This document shows, in pieces, positions 18,377-30,181 of a stretch of 30,586 nucleotides of DNA. The DNA is taken from contig ML213505.1 in assembly GCA_004369045.1 (NCBI GenBank), forward strand, positions 1,722,111 through 1,752,696, given 5' to 3'. Within the stretch, counting starts at the first letter, position 1; each line of letters opens with the position of its first letter. The notes under the pieces are model-generated. The model searched no databases and was not told the origin of the DNA. It saw nothing but the letters and a program-made list of their open reading frames with translations. The stretch is from Heliocybe sulcata. Lineage: Eukaryota; Basidiomycota; Agaricomycetes; Gloeophyllales; Gloeophyllaceae. The position numbers were made by a program, and so were the translations under genes.

Positions 18377-19938
18377 TCATGTTAAACTAGGCGGCCTCCC
18401 TCGACTCCTGGACCTGCCCACAAACCTTCTCATATTCTCCGCAAACCCTGTGCGCCCGGTCTCCGGCCTCGCCCTCTTCCTTAATTTCCTCCTCGCCCCT
18501 CCCCACGTCCCGCTCTCGCCTCTCGTCAGGCCTCTCCTCGGTTCTGGTCTCTCATCTCGCTGCATCTTTTCTCTTCTACCCTCCTGCTCTTCCTGCTCCT
18601 CCTCCTCCTCTGACTCATAGTCTCCCATACTGGGGCTCCGATACGCGGTCTCCGGCCTTGAATATTCTTCTCCTGAAATGGGACTCCCGTACTCCATCTC
18701 AGACCTCGCGAAACTGTCACTCTCCCTTGCGTACGGCTCGTCATACAGATCGCCATCTTCGTCACCCTCGGGCATGTACCGCGTCTGCCTTTGTCTGCCT
18801 CCAGCTGCTCTCCTCCGCCGCGTCAGAGTCACCTCCGGAGGTTGCTCCATGTAGACATCCGTCGGGGTGCCTTCCACCTCCCGCACCTCGTGCACCTCTG
18901 CCCGCGCACTCTTCTTCAGAGCTGGCTTCAGCCGTTTTGTCAGCGTTCCCCATCTCCTTCGTAGACCTCCGCTTCTTCCACTCGCGGTTCGATCGAGTGC
19001 ACGTTCCTCAATGGTCTCTTGAGCTTCTGTATGCTCGTTATATTCCTCTTCAACTCCTGCCTCGCGGTCTTCGTACTCCTCTTCCTCTTCATCCTCCAAT
19101 TCCTCCGGCTCCTCAACCAACCCCTCGCCCATAACGTCCATCTCCCTCGCCGCGCGTCCCCTACTGCTCCTCCCGCTCGAGACCCGACTCGCTCTCGACC
19201 CCATCTACACATATCATCCTCAACTCGCTTAGACCTACAAAGCAGTGAGGACGCACTCACCCTGCTCACTCTCGTCACGGGCATCCCCAGCGCCTTCTCT
19301 ACCACCATCCTCTCCACAGGGCTCACATACCCCCACTCACCCCAGCTCAGCCCGACTTGCTCGAGCCGAGACGCCCATTCCTGGCGGGCGTGCTCGTAGA
19401 ACTCGTCTTGGGCTGCGCGGAGGGCGGAGTCGGCTTGTGCGTGTTGGCGGGATTGCCATTCGTGCAGGGCGTCCTCTCTCTGCAACCGCCTTGCTTCTTG
19501 TCTACCTTCTTCCTCTTCTTCACCCTCTTCCTCCCCCTCTTCCTCGTCCGGCTCGTCTCCTTCAAGCAGCTCGGGCGGCGGGTCCGCAAGCGTGCCGTGC
19601 AAATGATCGAGTATATCTTGCCGCATGCCCTGCAGCGCGTCCTGCCTCTCCACCAGCCACCCCGCCTCGAACGCGCGCCAGGCCTTGCGGAATCGTGTCG
19701 AGCGGGAGGTGGACGCGCCGGGGCGGGGGATGTGGGGTGGGTAGGCGGGGGGCGGGTGCGTGTAGCGGTCCATTGGGTAGGCGGTGGGAGAGTAGTGGTG
19801 AGGCAGGTTCGCGGGTTCGCGTAGGTGGGATGGGCAGGGGTTAGGGTGAGTGGATGGATCGCGTAGATGAGATGAGATGGGCCTCGAGGCGGAGCACTCG
19901 GAGACGGAGCCAATTGTGAGGGGAGGCGGTGAGGTCAT
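18377..19938 (-). CDS. Hypothetical disordered charged protein
   Basis: Two exons, 19938-19261 and 19204-18377, joined across a 56-nt intron (GTGAGT...GTGTAG) in phase, encode 501 aa. I recognise no family. Residues 1-80 are Pro/Ser/His-rich, 81-115 form a helical stretch (FRKAWRAFEAGWLVERQDAL), and 128-145 are almost all Glu. Residues 145-215 are probably coiled-coil, rich in Q, A, E and R, with WGEWGYVSPVERMVVEKALG as the best-ordered motif. The C-terminal half has alternating acidic (EELEDEEEEEYEDRE) and basic (Arg/Ser-rich) segments and no transmembrane helix. A TATA-like element near 19975-19981 leaves only a few nt of leader before ATG 19938, so the in-frame ATG at 19773 (giving 446 aa) may be the true start. 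Long opposite-strand open frames are products of the skewed composition. Confidence 0.7.
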
Positions 19939-21178
19939 TGGCGGGCCGGGTGCCGGTGTTGCTTTTCAACTACTCATATATCACGAAAGTGCGTCGCCTG
20001 GTCGAGGGTGTGTGAGGCGGATGGCTGCGAACTGCCCGTGGCGAGGACACACGACGAGCTGCTGCTTCTGCGCAGGCACGACCCGCTGCTCGTTTGCGGT
20101 GTCGGGAGTGGTGGTCAATACAGGTGAGCGCCGTTTAGTGTGTGTTCACTTGTGCGAAGGGAGGCAGGGGATTTGTGCACGATGGACGTTTGTGGACAGT
20201 AAGATTGGGTTTGTGTTGATCATAGGGAGAGCTGGAATGGCTGATCCGTGAGTACTCAGACGTTTGGGGAGAATAGGGAGCTGATCGTGTTTATTGTGCT
20301 CAAAGTTTAGTTCCTGATTGGAGGACGTGGCGTCTATGCGGATAGGAAGAGGTCGGCAGAATAGGTGGCTATATCCGTTTTGCACATCACTGTCGGGAGG
20401 GGAATAGGCATGGTGTTCGTATCTGCGGAAGTGGCGGTTGTCGCAGCGCTGGCGGGTTGCCCATTCACTTATAATGGAGGAGACTGGCGACGGCTTATCG
20501 GTGCAAGGAGATGTCCAGCCGGGAATACTGCACTGTCCAGATGCATTGACTCGTATTTTCATTGTATAGCCTCAGTGTCTTTGGAAGATTTTCCGGAACT
20601 CGAGTCGAGCTACTTGGGCAGAACAGAAAGATGGCATCCATGGTACAAGATTATCATGGATGCGGAAGATGCCCGGACGTCTGGGACGTTAATACAGTAT
20701 ACCTGGCCATCATGCATCGCAAGCTGCCATCCGTCTAGATGGTGTCGCGGAAATAGCCCAGGCACTGACGGGGAAAGACACCAGGAGCACATACGTGTCG
20801 GAAAGCATCTTGTTTACGCTTTGTTGTCGATGTAAGTATCGCCCGCTCTGCATCTCTCCCAGGTCTGTAGAAGCGGAGAAACAGGCTGACTTTTCACTTT
20901 CCGATAGATAGATCGACTTATCGCTGGGACAGTGCTTTTCATACCGTCGACGGGCATGTCAAGTTCGAACACTGACAATGTCCTATGGATCATGATGGTT
21001 CCTCGGAGGTGGCAGCACGGCGTGTGACAAGAAGAGTTCATTTAAGTCCGTAAGGCAAGTATGTCGCCACTCGGTTCCGAAAGCGGCCTAAGTGGTGAGT
21101 AATCCGGATTTAGCCCACACGCAGCCCGCCTGTGAGGCTCTGAGGGGTGAGCAGACGTCCTTGCGCTCTGCTATCGCT
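19939..21178. other. Intergenic, divergent promoters of the disordered protein and P450
   Basis: About 1.2 kb between a minus-strand and a plus-strand gene. Open frames such as 20146-20562 (-) and 20365-20835 (+) overlap and lack domains or plausible splice partners. No repeat or RNA gene is seen. Confidence 0.6.
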
Positions 21179-23120
21179 ATGGGTGCGGCGCTCTCCCAAT
21201 CTACGCTCCTAGGTTTTGCCCTGGGCATTCTATCGCACAGACTCCTCTTCATCCGGGGAGAGTGGGAGCGGCATGTCGTCCCGATTTTCTATGCAGTGCT
21301 GTCTCTGCCCTTCCTACTCTTCCCTGTGCAGCTTGCATCTGGGGGTCGTCCTGTGCTGGGGTCTATTGCAGCCACTGTCGCCTGGATCGCAAGCTACTAC
21401 GCCGGTCTCTTTGCATCCATGTTGACATACAGGGCCTTCTTCCATCCGCTTCGGTCATATCCCGGGCCGTTCCTAGCGAGGCTTAGCAGCTTTTGGTCGC
21501 TGTGGCATCAGATCCCCGGCTTCAAGTGGTATGAGCAAGTGCAGGACCTCCATCGGCGCTACGGAGATTTCGTACGTATACGTAAGTAGTATGACGGTGT
21601 ATCCAGTTGTATTCCTGCGACAAGTTGTGATTTCGATATTACCTGTAGGTCCCAGGGAGTTGTCAATTAATCACCCTGATGCCGTGCAAGCCATCCATGG
21701 CCCGCGGTCCGTGTGCACAAAGTCGCCGTATTATGATTTGTATTATCCACACCGGTCTCTCCAGCTGACGAGGGACAAACCATTGCATGCTCAGCGACGT
21801 CGAGTCTGGGATAGAGGCCTCGGCGAGAGAGGTGCGAGTCTAGTCATACTTACGCATGTCCACTGCAGTTCCGTCTCACATCTTTCTTGGTAGCTCTCCG
21901 TGAATACGAGCCTAGAGTGCTCAAGCATTGCACGGGCCTTTGCTCCGAGCTACTGGCACAGGCAGGAAGTGCTACTGATGTCACACCTTGGTTCAACCAT
22001 TGGGCATTGGATGTCATTGGCGATATCGGCTTTGGACAGTCGTTCAATATGGTCAAGAGCGAAGGTGCATCGCAACCTATGCTGAAGGAAATCGCGGAAG
22101 TCAAATCCGTGCAGGCTGTGATCGGCACGGTGCCTTGGTTGTACTCGCTGGCTCTGGTGTTTCCGATGGTGAGAAAGGAACGAGATAAGTGGTTTAGATG
22201 GTGCAAGCAGCAGCTATCCACCCGGCGAGAGGTACTGTACTATGCTCTACATCATACCTACATGGTAATAACGACGACTCCGCGCTTCTTCCCCCAGAGG
22301 AAGGGTGATTTCTCTGATATATTTGCTCATCTGGTGGACGAAGAGTCTCGTCGTGCGAACGACCCAGACGTTGCCGAGAACAGCCTTGTCTACGACGTCG
22401 AGCTAGCCACTCTTGCTGGGAGTGACACTGTTTCGGCGACACTGGGCAATGCCATTTATCTCCTGGCCACCCATCCCAAAGACCTTGCTGTCCTGCAGGC
22501 TGAAATCGATGCCCTCTTTGCTACTGTCAGTGACTTTGATCACAAGCAGCTGGTCGGACAACCGATGCTGGAAGGGGTGATCAACGAGGCTCTACGCTTG
22601 TTTCCCGTTGTGCCGAGTGGTTTCCCCCGTCTGACTCCTCCTGAGGGTATGGTAATTGCAGGCCAGTGGGTGCCTGGGGACACTGTCGTGTCAACCCCGA
22701 CTTATACGATCTTCCGAGGTTTGCGCATAATTTCTATCATCCACAGATATTGATCGTGACCCTTCACTGCAGATCCGAGATGCTTTGCAAGTCCGAATGA
22801 ATTCCTCCCGCAACGCTGGTCGTCTGAGCCAGAACTTGTGCATCGGAAAGACGCCTTCGTACCGTTCTCGACTGGTATGTTTCTGCGGTCGGCTGTGTTT
22901 CAAACCCGACTGACAGTGCGTTGCAGGCGTATATAGTTGCGTCGGGAAGCAACTCGCCATGATGGAGTTGCGTCTGATGATTGCGCTCGTAGTTAAGCAG
23001 TTCAATATCCAGCTGGCGGACGATCGTGTCCATCATGCTTTCCTCGAGGAACCTGGGCATATGGACTTCGTGACGGTGGAGATGCCGCCGTTGCGGTTGA
23101 TCCTGACCAGCAGAGGTTGA
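21179..23120 (+). CDS. Cytochrome P450 monooxygenase with multi-helix N-terminus
   Basis: A P450 of 546 aa from six in-phase exons: 21179-21581, 21649-21831, 21894-22231, 22298-22718, 22773-22874, 22927-23120. The first 85 residues hold two or three hydrophobic helices instead of a single anchor, followed by FFHPLRSYPGP, the Pro-rich hinge. The I-helix motif is AGSDT (D351, T352), ExxR is E405-R408 (EALR), and the haem loop is FSTGVYSCVG with Cys487. The Arg two positions before the haem Cys in the classic motif is Tyr here, a variant known in some fungal families. All key elements are present, so an active enzyme is expected. ATG 21179 is the first ATG in the frame. It is not closely like the P450 at 14480-16774. 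Its neighbour downstream on the same strand is an aldehyde dehydrogenase, which suggests linked oxidation steps. Confidence 0.95.
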
Positions 23121-24260
23121 GAAACATTGTTTAACTTTCCGGGAAGGAGAAGTTGTCAGTCACAGTCTCACCACGCCCGTATAGGTTCATTGATACCTCG
23201 GATATTCCGTATGTTAGTTCCGCATCCTTATACTCTGTTTGGATATTTCAGCTATACGAATATCGTCACCAGTAAATTCAGTAATCATGAGGACTATGAC
23301 AACCGCCGTCCCGAGCCCCCTCTGGCAATGATCTGTGCATGCATATCGTACGTTCAAGGTGCTTTCAATATCAAGGGAAAACTTACGAGCAGACAGGGAT
23401 CCCCAGGAATTGTCTTTTAGCATTCTCTTCTGTTCTCGTCACTTGGTGCACCTATGAAAGAGAGCAGAATACGGAGCACCTTGTATTATAAACTGTCATG
23501 CATGACAGTTCTCAGGTTCAGTTCTCAGGTTCATCACATCGTGACCTGTCATACTACCGTCTACGCTTTCAATCCCACAGACGGCATAAGACCTGTTATA
23601 TCCGGACATTGGTCCCTGTGCAATCCCGCCGCCCACCTACTCGGATTCACTGAGGAGACGTCCGCCAGCAAGTCTAGACATTGTGCTGGTGAGAAGCCGC
23701 CGCTGGGTTTCGAATCTCATTACTCATCAGCGGCACCGCTTGATAGACGCCTAGATTTCGCGGTGGGCAGAATTCCAGGCACCGGTATATTCACAACAAG
23801 CAGTCCGCCAGCTTTCCTCTGGTCCTCCTTCTCCTTGAACTGGGAGCCTGAATCCGCCACCCCGGGCTTTCTCATTCCCCGGTGTACAGCATCTACGGGA
23901 AGTACCATGCAGCTCTCTGGAGCTGTATTGTAACTACAGTAAGCGCCGAGTCTTGTCCATAGTATTCTGGAACGACTTCCCTTCTGTGACCACTACAGGG
24001 TATCTTCCGACTTATGCTACTTGGCGTCATTCGAAGATTTGTTCCCAATTTGAATTTGATTATGCTAATTCGTCGGGCATGTCGTATCAGACTGGAAAGA
24101 TGACCGTCCCCGCCATAGCCGCAATCATGGCGCTCGGGCATAGTCCGTGGCGGGGGAAAGCATATGCAAGGGTCCCGTATGTCTCCTTCAATTTTCATCG
24201 GGACTATTTGGACTGCCAGGTCAACCCCGCCATACACCCTTCGCATCAGCACTCATTGTC
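23121..24260. other. Intergenic between P450 and ALDH
   Basis: 1.1 kb with no recognised gene. A 159-codon frame (23454-23933, +) and a 119-codon antisense frame (23893-24252, -) have no domain or family-like composition, and neither is joined to the ALDH by splice sites. The ALDH promoter should lie in the last few hundred bases. Confidence 0.55.
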
Positions 24261-26176
24261 ATGGGTCTCAAGCTGACAGCTCTCGATGAGATACCGAAAG
24301 TACGGCATCCCTTTCTCTTGTCACTCGCACTCTAAGTATACGCCATCTAGCTCCATGCACGATTGACGAAATCCTTCAACGATGGTCTAACGCTACCTCT
24401 CAGCTACCGGCGAAATCAACTGCTACAGCTCGCTCATTTGATACAAGATAATGCAGAGGCTATCAACGACGCTATCTTCGCAGACTTTGGCAAACCCAAA
24501 CTTGAGGTCACTCTGACGGAAACAGGTCCTGTAGTCGACAACTGTATTCAAGCCGCGGAGAGCCTCACAGATTGGGCTGCTCCCGAGAAACCGCAAGTCA
24601 ATCCCTTACACGCTGCATGGGACCCGACTGTATATAAGGTGCCGAAAGGGGTGGTAACCATTATCGGGTATGTTCCTCGCAGTCATGACGGACGATGGGA
24701 CTCACGAAAGGCACATAGCCCGTGGAATTTCCCGTATACCCTCATACTGCTGCCTCTGGTTGGCGCCATCGCAGCTGGATGTCCCTGTGTCATCAAGCCC
24801 TCTGAATATTCTCCCCACTCTTCTCAGTTACTTGCGGAGCTCTGGCCTCGTTACATGGATGTCAACGCCTATGCTGTCGTCAATGGCACCGAAGTCCAGA
24901 CCACACGCCTCTTAGACCTCAAATGGGATCACGTATTTTTCACGGGTAGCGCTCGCGTGGGCAAGATCGTCGCCACAGCCGCAGGAAAGCACCTGACCTC
25001 GTCGACACTCGAGTTGGGAAGCAAGTCACCGGTCGTCATCGACGCAGACAACATTGATCTGAAGCTCGCGGCGAAGAGGATCCTGTGGGGCAAGCAATTG
25101 AATGGAGGGCAGGTCAGTGTGCTGGCATATCATGCATCCGATTGACTCACGTCCCAGCTAGATCTGCATTTCACCCGATTATGTCTTGATCCCTCGCCAT
25201 AAGCAAGATGAATTCATTGCAGCTCTTCGGGACGCATACAAGTCATTCTTCCCTGGAGAAGCTGGAGGCTTAGATCCCCAATCCCAGTTGAGCCGCATCC
25301 TTACGCCGGCTCACCACGCTCGCCTACGTGCTATGCTCGAAGGTACACGCGGCAGTATCGTCCTCGGCGGAAAATCTGAGGGAACGGCGAGACTCGACAT
25401 CACTGTCGTGAAGGATGTCGCAATTGATGATGCACTGATGGAGGAGTGAGCTAATTGTTTTATGCTCGTGTCGACTTTCCTCACCTCGATTGACCAGGGA
25501 AATATTCGGGCCTATACTCCCTATCGTCCCTATTGACAACATCACGGAAGCTTACAAGATCATCGGGGCACGGTAACAACCCTGTTATTTTCTCAGACGT
25601 CCATGCTTACAGACGACAGGCCTGTCCCGCTAGTAATATATGTCTTCACGGATAGGGAACAATTCAAGGATGGATGTGAGTCTACCTTCGGTGCTAAATA
25701 TCCGGGTATTAATGGCGGTGTCTCTTACACTAGTCCTGGAACACACCCGAAGCGGGCAGCTGGTCTTGAACGATACCTTCTTCCAGTTAGCTGGTATGAC
25801 GAATTCTATCATTTGATATGTATATATGTATATGGCCGGGACTGACGTACTGTATGTTTAGTCCAGGAAGTCCCTTTCGGTGGTTTGAACGATTCGGGCT
25901 GTATGTGGACCATCATGCGCGCCAGATGACCTACACATGCTGATCGCACTCAGATGGCTCATATCTCGGCAAGCACACATTCGAAACCTTCACTCATCGC
26001 AGAGGTTACGTCAACATCCCTGCCGCGTATGTTTAAGCAGCTGCAGTACCCTGATCTTTCTGCTGACATTGCTTCCTAGCGCTGACGAGGTTCTGCAAAT
26101 ACGATACCCTCCTTATAGCGAGCAGGCCTACCAGTTATTGTCTACGCGCACCCTCATGAAAATCCCGGATGCATGA
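24261..26176 (+). CDS. Class-3 (fatty) aldehyde dehydrogenase
   Basis: An NAD(P)+-dependent aldehyde dehydrogenase (PF00171) of the ALDH3 type, oxidising aldehydes to carboxylic acids. Ten exons keep phase and give 477 aa, normal for ALDH3: 24261-24299, 24351-24667, 24719-25112, 25162-25445, 25498-25572, 25620-25675, 25734-25793, 25862-25900, 25954-26026, 26080-26176. Conserved features are PWNFPY with the oxyanion Asn122, FFTGS at 192-196 (cofactor), the general base Glu217 in STLELGSKSP, the catalytic Cys252 in GGQICISPDYV, EIFGP, and PFGGLNDSGYGSYLGKHTF near the end. The 13-codon first exon (MGLKLTALDEIPK) is needed, because the body frame has a stop just upstream of exon 2. The C-terminus lacks a strong membrane anchor. 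It lies 1.1 kb downstream of a P450 and converges on an exporter gene. Confidence 0.95.
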
Positions 26177-26446
26177 AGCAAGAAGAGAGCGGCAATTGAT
26201 GCCGGGGACGACGATGACATGTCAGCCACAGAATCTAAATCAGTGTATTTGGATACGACTTCCGCGTGAATTTGAACTGCAGCTGAGCTTACCATCCCAC
26301 AATGACAACCCTTGACACCAGCTATCATCGCTTGAGATGCATCGGCAGCAGGTATTCAGGGCCATGTCTCTGATATTACGACCTGGCTGGGTGTTAAGAT
26401 ACACGGAGAATAAAGAATATACTACAGATGATGCGATTGGCCCCTG
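26177..26446. terminator. Shared 3' region of convergent genes
   Basis: 270 nt separate the stop codons of the ALDH (+) and the exporter (-). AATAAAGAAT at about 26409-26418 could be a poly(A) signal for the plus-strand transcript. No gene fits here. Confidence 0.4.
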
Positions 26447-29400
26447 TCAGAACGTACTATACCAACCGTGCGACCCCTCATCATGTACGCTCACGTGGGA
26501 TCGGTAGCCTTGAGGAACATACGTCAACCAGGTCGAACTCCCGAATGCCTTGCGGGTCAGCGATAGCAGCTCCTCGATGGTCTCCACTAAGTCCTTGAGA
26601 ACTTCCTTCTCTGCGAAGGCATATACGAGAGAGAAACCCATGGAATGAGGGTCATTATGGCGCGTCTCCTTTATGCGTTCATCTACATGCGAAGTCAGGA
26701 TCTCCAGAGCGTGCCTCGCCGAAGGAAGGAATTGTGGGAGCGGTTGGCGAGCCCGGAACGCATGCTCGCAGGCGAAAAGGGATATGCAGACACACGAGAC
26801 CTATAGTTTTTCGGTCAGGGACGCAGAACGTGGAGTCACCGGCCAACTCACGAGCTCGCGCCTCTCTTTAAAGACGGACGCAACAGTCTCTTTGCGTGGG
26901 ATGTTCTCCCGGACCTTCCGGAGGCCCGTAAGGAGATCCAACACTTTTTGGAGGTTCGAGGCTATCTCGCGGTACAACCTCATCGGTTTCTGCAGCACAC
27001 ACTGTGAGGCGAAAGCCCCCTAGGACGCGTATGGTGTACGTACTGGCACCAAACTTAATTCATCGTCCATGGCGGTCATCAGGATGGATAGCCGATGCAG
27101 TGCACTGCGGATCTCCATCTCGAGCCTTAAAGTTTTGTACTTGTCATTACGGAGATAGACATGACCCTCTGTAAACAGATTACTGCCAAGACATGAAGCA
27201 CTTGTTTCTGGGTCGGAGGGAGTTGTGCTTACCGGCTTAAAGCGAGATATAGCTGGCTCAAGAGGGACAACGTCCGGCTTGTGTTGGATAGAAACAGCAC
27301 CTAATTCCGAAACCACATCAAAGTCAAATCCCTTCTTGCTAGGCTTGATGACTTACTCGTGGGTGTCTCGGGAATGCGAAGTGGGCCACAAGAAGCGCGG
27401 CTATTATCCCAGCGCCGATCATTAAACCTCGAATAACGGCCAATGCTGTGCATCGTTCATCAGCATACATTATGGGATGCCTGGATAGCAAGACTTTACA
27501 AGCCACAGGAATCGTCTGACTTGGATCGATATACCTGGCGAATACAATAGGAGGTAACGTGATGGACCTGAAAACGATGAGGTGCCTGTACAGACTATGT
27601 CAACTGGGAGGACGTACATAACAACACCCATGGAGGATACTTTCGTGTACATGATTATCCAAGTTATAGGTATATCTGCGGCCTGCTGCCAGTGAGCGTT
27701 GCTGATGGACGCAGAGGAGAACCGCCTACCGTTACAAGCGTTATCATTCCGTAAGGATTAGTTTTACATATCAACCATGTCTTGCATAGACGTCTATGAA
27801 TATGTTCTATATAGCATCTGTTCGCACTTACTATATACGCGTAGACTGCGCCGATTATCGTCCCAGACTAGATACGGTTAGGGGAAAGACCCGCCGGGAA
27901 ATGCCTGAGGACTGACGCACAATTCGTAGATACCCAACTCGCCAAGTCGCCCCGGTGTTGGTCTCGAGAACCCATATATAGGTGATGAGCATCCACGGTC
28001 CATGAACACTGGTGTACCATCGTCTGCCTTCGTCAAATGCCAATCAGTCAGCATGGGATCATACACGGACTGACGAACAATGTGCTTACCAGGAGAGTCC
28101 CCCGGCAGAAAAGCAGGAAGACTTAACAAAGCAACGCCTGCCGCGTTCTTCAGAGCGTGGCGAAGACTATTCGAATGTTGTACCGCTCGAAAAATTTTGG
28201 ACAGGCGGAGGCGGATGTATAACACAAATGGCGTGCGCCATAGGTAGTGTAGCAACGACCGCGGGTGTCGGGCGGACACGCTCTTCTTCGAATACTTCTC
28301 AGACTGGATGGTGGCAGAGATGGGTGCACTCGAAAACTCGTAATGACCGGTCACTGAACCTTGCTCAGCCAACCCTTCTTCCGTTTCGGCGGAGGATAGG
28401 TTGTTGTCAGGCTCGGGCCCTTCGTTATCGAGCGGAATGCCTGTACGTTCGTCCAGGATAAAGGTGCGAGGTGTTACGCCCAGCCAGGCCATCGAGAGAT
28501 GGGGATACCATAAGCGGAGAGAGGAGGATTCGTAGATCGTCATGAGGTTTTCTGTGACTTGGAGAGCATTGCGCATCTCATGTGCCATCTATTACGGTCA
28601 GTTATAACAACGGATGTGGGACGTACAGTTGGACCGACCTGGAGCAGTGAAATGACGAATAGACATAGGTCAAAGAAATCGCGGGACAGGGGAGTTCGGT
28701 GCTCAGCGGTTCGTTGTTCCAAGTCCACTTCATCCGATATTGCCTGTAATTGGTTCCTCAGTGCGTCTCGTTTCTCGAGTAACTGTTGCGCAGCAGCCGC
28801 CACCGACATATGTTGTAGTAAGCCAGATGGATCGGCGGTTTCTGGATGCCCAAAGCCTAGTAAAATTAAATGTTCTACGGCTTTCATGGACATAAGTAAT
28901 GCGTGGCCGAGGTCGAGTATGGGATCTTTGAAGGCGTCGAGAGAGTGGTGCCCGGGAGCATCGAGACGGGCGAAGTTAGCGGTACTGAATGACATGCCCC
29001 ATGACAGTTCCCGGCGGAGGTGCTCGATAATCCCGATTAACGGTTTGATGGACTTGACTGTGCTTCATGAGGTACTAGCAGATGAGCGAAGTAAGAAAGC
29101 GAGAACTTACCGCTAAGACGACCAATGCGAAGTTCAAATGCAGCTTCGGAGTATGCCGCGTTGATCGATATGGATTTCTGCAGCAGCTCTTTATGCATTT
29201 GACGTAGCCCGGTACTAGCTGTGTCTTTGGCGCCGTAGTTCGAGAAAGCTTTATCGAGGCTCATGGAGAGACAATTGCGGACGGTAACAAAGGCGGCGCT
29301 GACTTCGTCGCCAAAATGTGCTGACGTCCAGTGCAGTAACAGCATACTGGAGAAGAGACAGATCACGGCCGGGGCTAGCGTGACCCATAGGAAGTCCGTG

Positions 29401-30181
29401 GCATCCAGGTTGACATTCTGCGTTCTCTTTAATCAGTGCACCATTTGGGTGTTTGAATCTCACTCACATCGGCAGGATTAGAGTCGTTCGTTAGAATCCA
29501 GATGGAAACGAAAAATGTGATTCGGGTCGCGAGAAGCAGTCTTGGTAGTCGTGATCGTAGGAATCCAACTATGAGAGGTATTAGTCGTCTCAATAACCGA
29601 ATCTAGAAAGTGCGTGCTTAAAAATGATATTCCAGCAAGGGATACAGCTGGTATGAGTCGGGTGTACACAGAATGTCTGTCGAATTGAGATGCGATGAAC
29701 TTGGCTAGCGTGGATGCGCCAATACCGAATAATGCCCCTGTAACGTTAAGCACGGTGACTTCCACCTGCTGTGCGAGATCTGCTTGGACTGAGAAGAAGA
29801 GTTCTTTGATGACCAACACAAGGAAAGCATATTGGCCGCCAAATCTGGATACCGGTCGAAGCACGATAGCCACGGCACATAGGAAAGTCGATAGAATCCG
29901 AGCAAGAGCACGCCGATGCAGAAATTTAGAGGGAATCCCAGGCAGGACAGAGAGGACTTGCATTTGAGACAGCCGACATAGTTCCACTCCAAGGCCTGCT
30001 ACTGGTGTAACGTTGTGGATGAAGTCAGACTTAGGCTGAACCAAACTTGAGAGTATCGGCGCTGCGCGGCACGCCAGGTTCCGATTCCCCCGGTAATGGG
30101 GGTGTCGATATACCTAATGAATTCACTGCCTGGATTTGCGATTGATGAATGTCTTTGTTCTGCATCAACAGCAGAGGTCAT
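26447..30181 (-). CDS. FUSC/aromatic acid exporter-like membrane protein
   Basis: A 997-aa protein with the layout of fungal FUSC-type transporters (PF10337 N-terminal membrane domain, PF13515, PF10334 C-terminal domain), relatives of fusaric-acid and aromatic-acid exporters. Fifteen exons keep phase: 30181-30127, 30061-29618, 29568-29468, 29417-29111, 29057-28639, 28588-28090, 28027-27921, 27867-27832, 27780-27730, 27682-27618, 27567-27357, 27300-27233, 27182-27044, 26989-26852, 26800-26447. A first set of membrane helices lies within residues 60-240 (e.g. VTVLNVTGALFGIG), with a long soluble loop at 250-590. A second set runs from about 600 (AAGVALLSLPAFLPG) to 790 (RGLMIGAGIIAALLVAHF), followed by a helical cytosolic tail (LYREIASNLQKVLDLLTGLR). 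Intron 2 (29617-29569) needs a GC donor to keep frame. A last in-frame intron (GTATGT donor) could drop 22 residues near the C-terminus. It probably exports organic or aromatic acids; the substrate is unknown. Confidence 0.92.

Noticed and set aside
19347-19913. Long antisense and alternate frames over the disordered protein gene
   Set aside because: Glu-, Arg- and Pro-rich codons leave other frames free of stops; only the two-exon model gives a coherent, correctly spliced product.
23650-23740. TTTCGAATC resembling a tRNA T-loop
   Set aside because: The flanking 5-nt arms do not pair, and no D-arm, anticodon arm or acceptor stem could be found.
23454-23933. 159-codon frame between P450 and ALDH
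   Set aside because: It has no recognisable domain, no TATA or start context, and overlaps other random frames.
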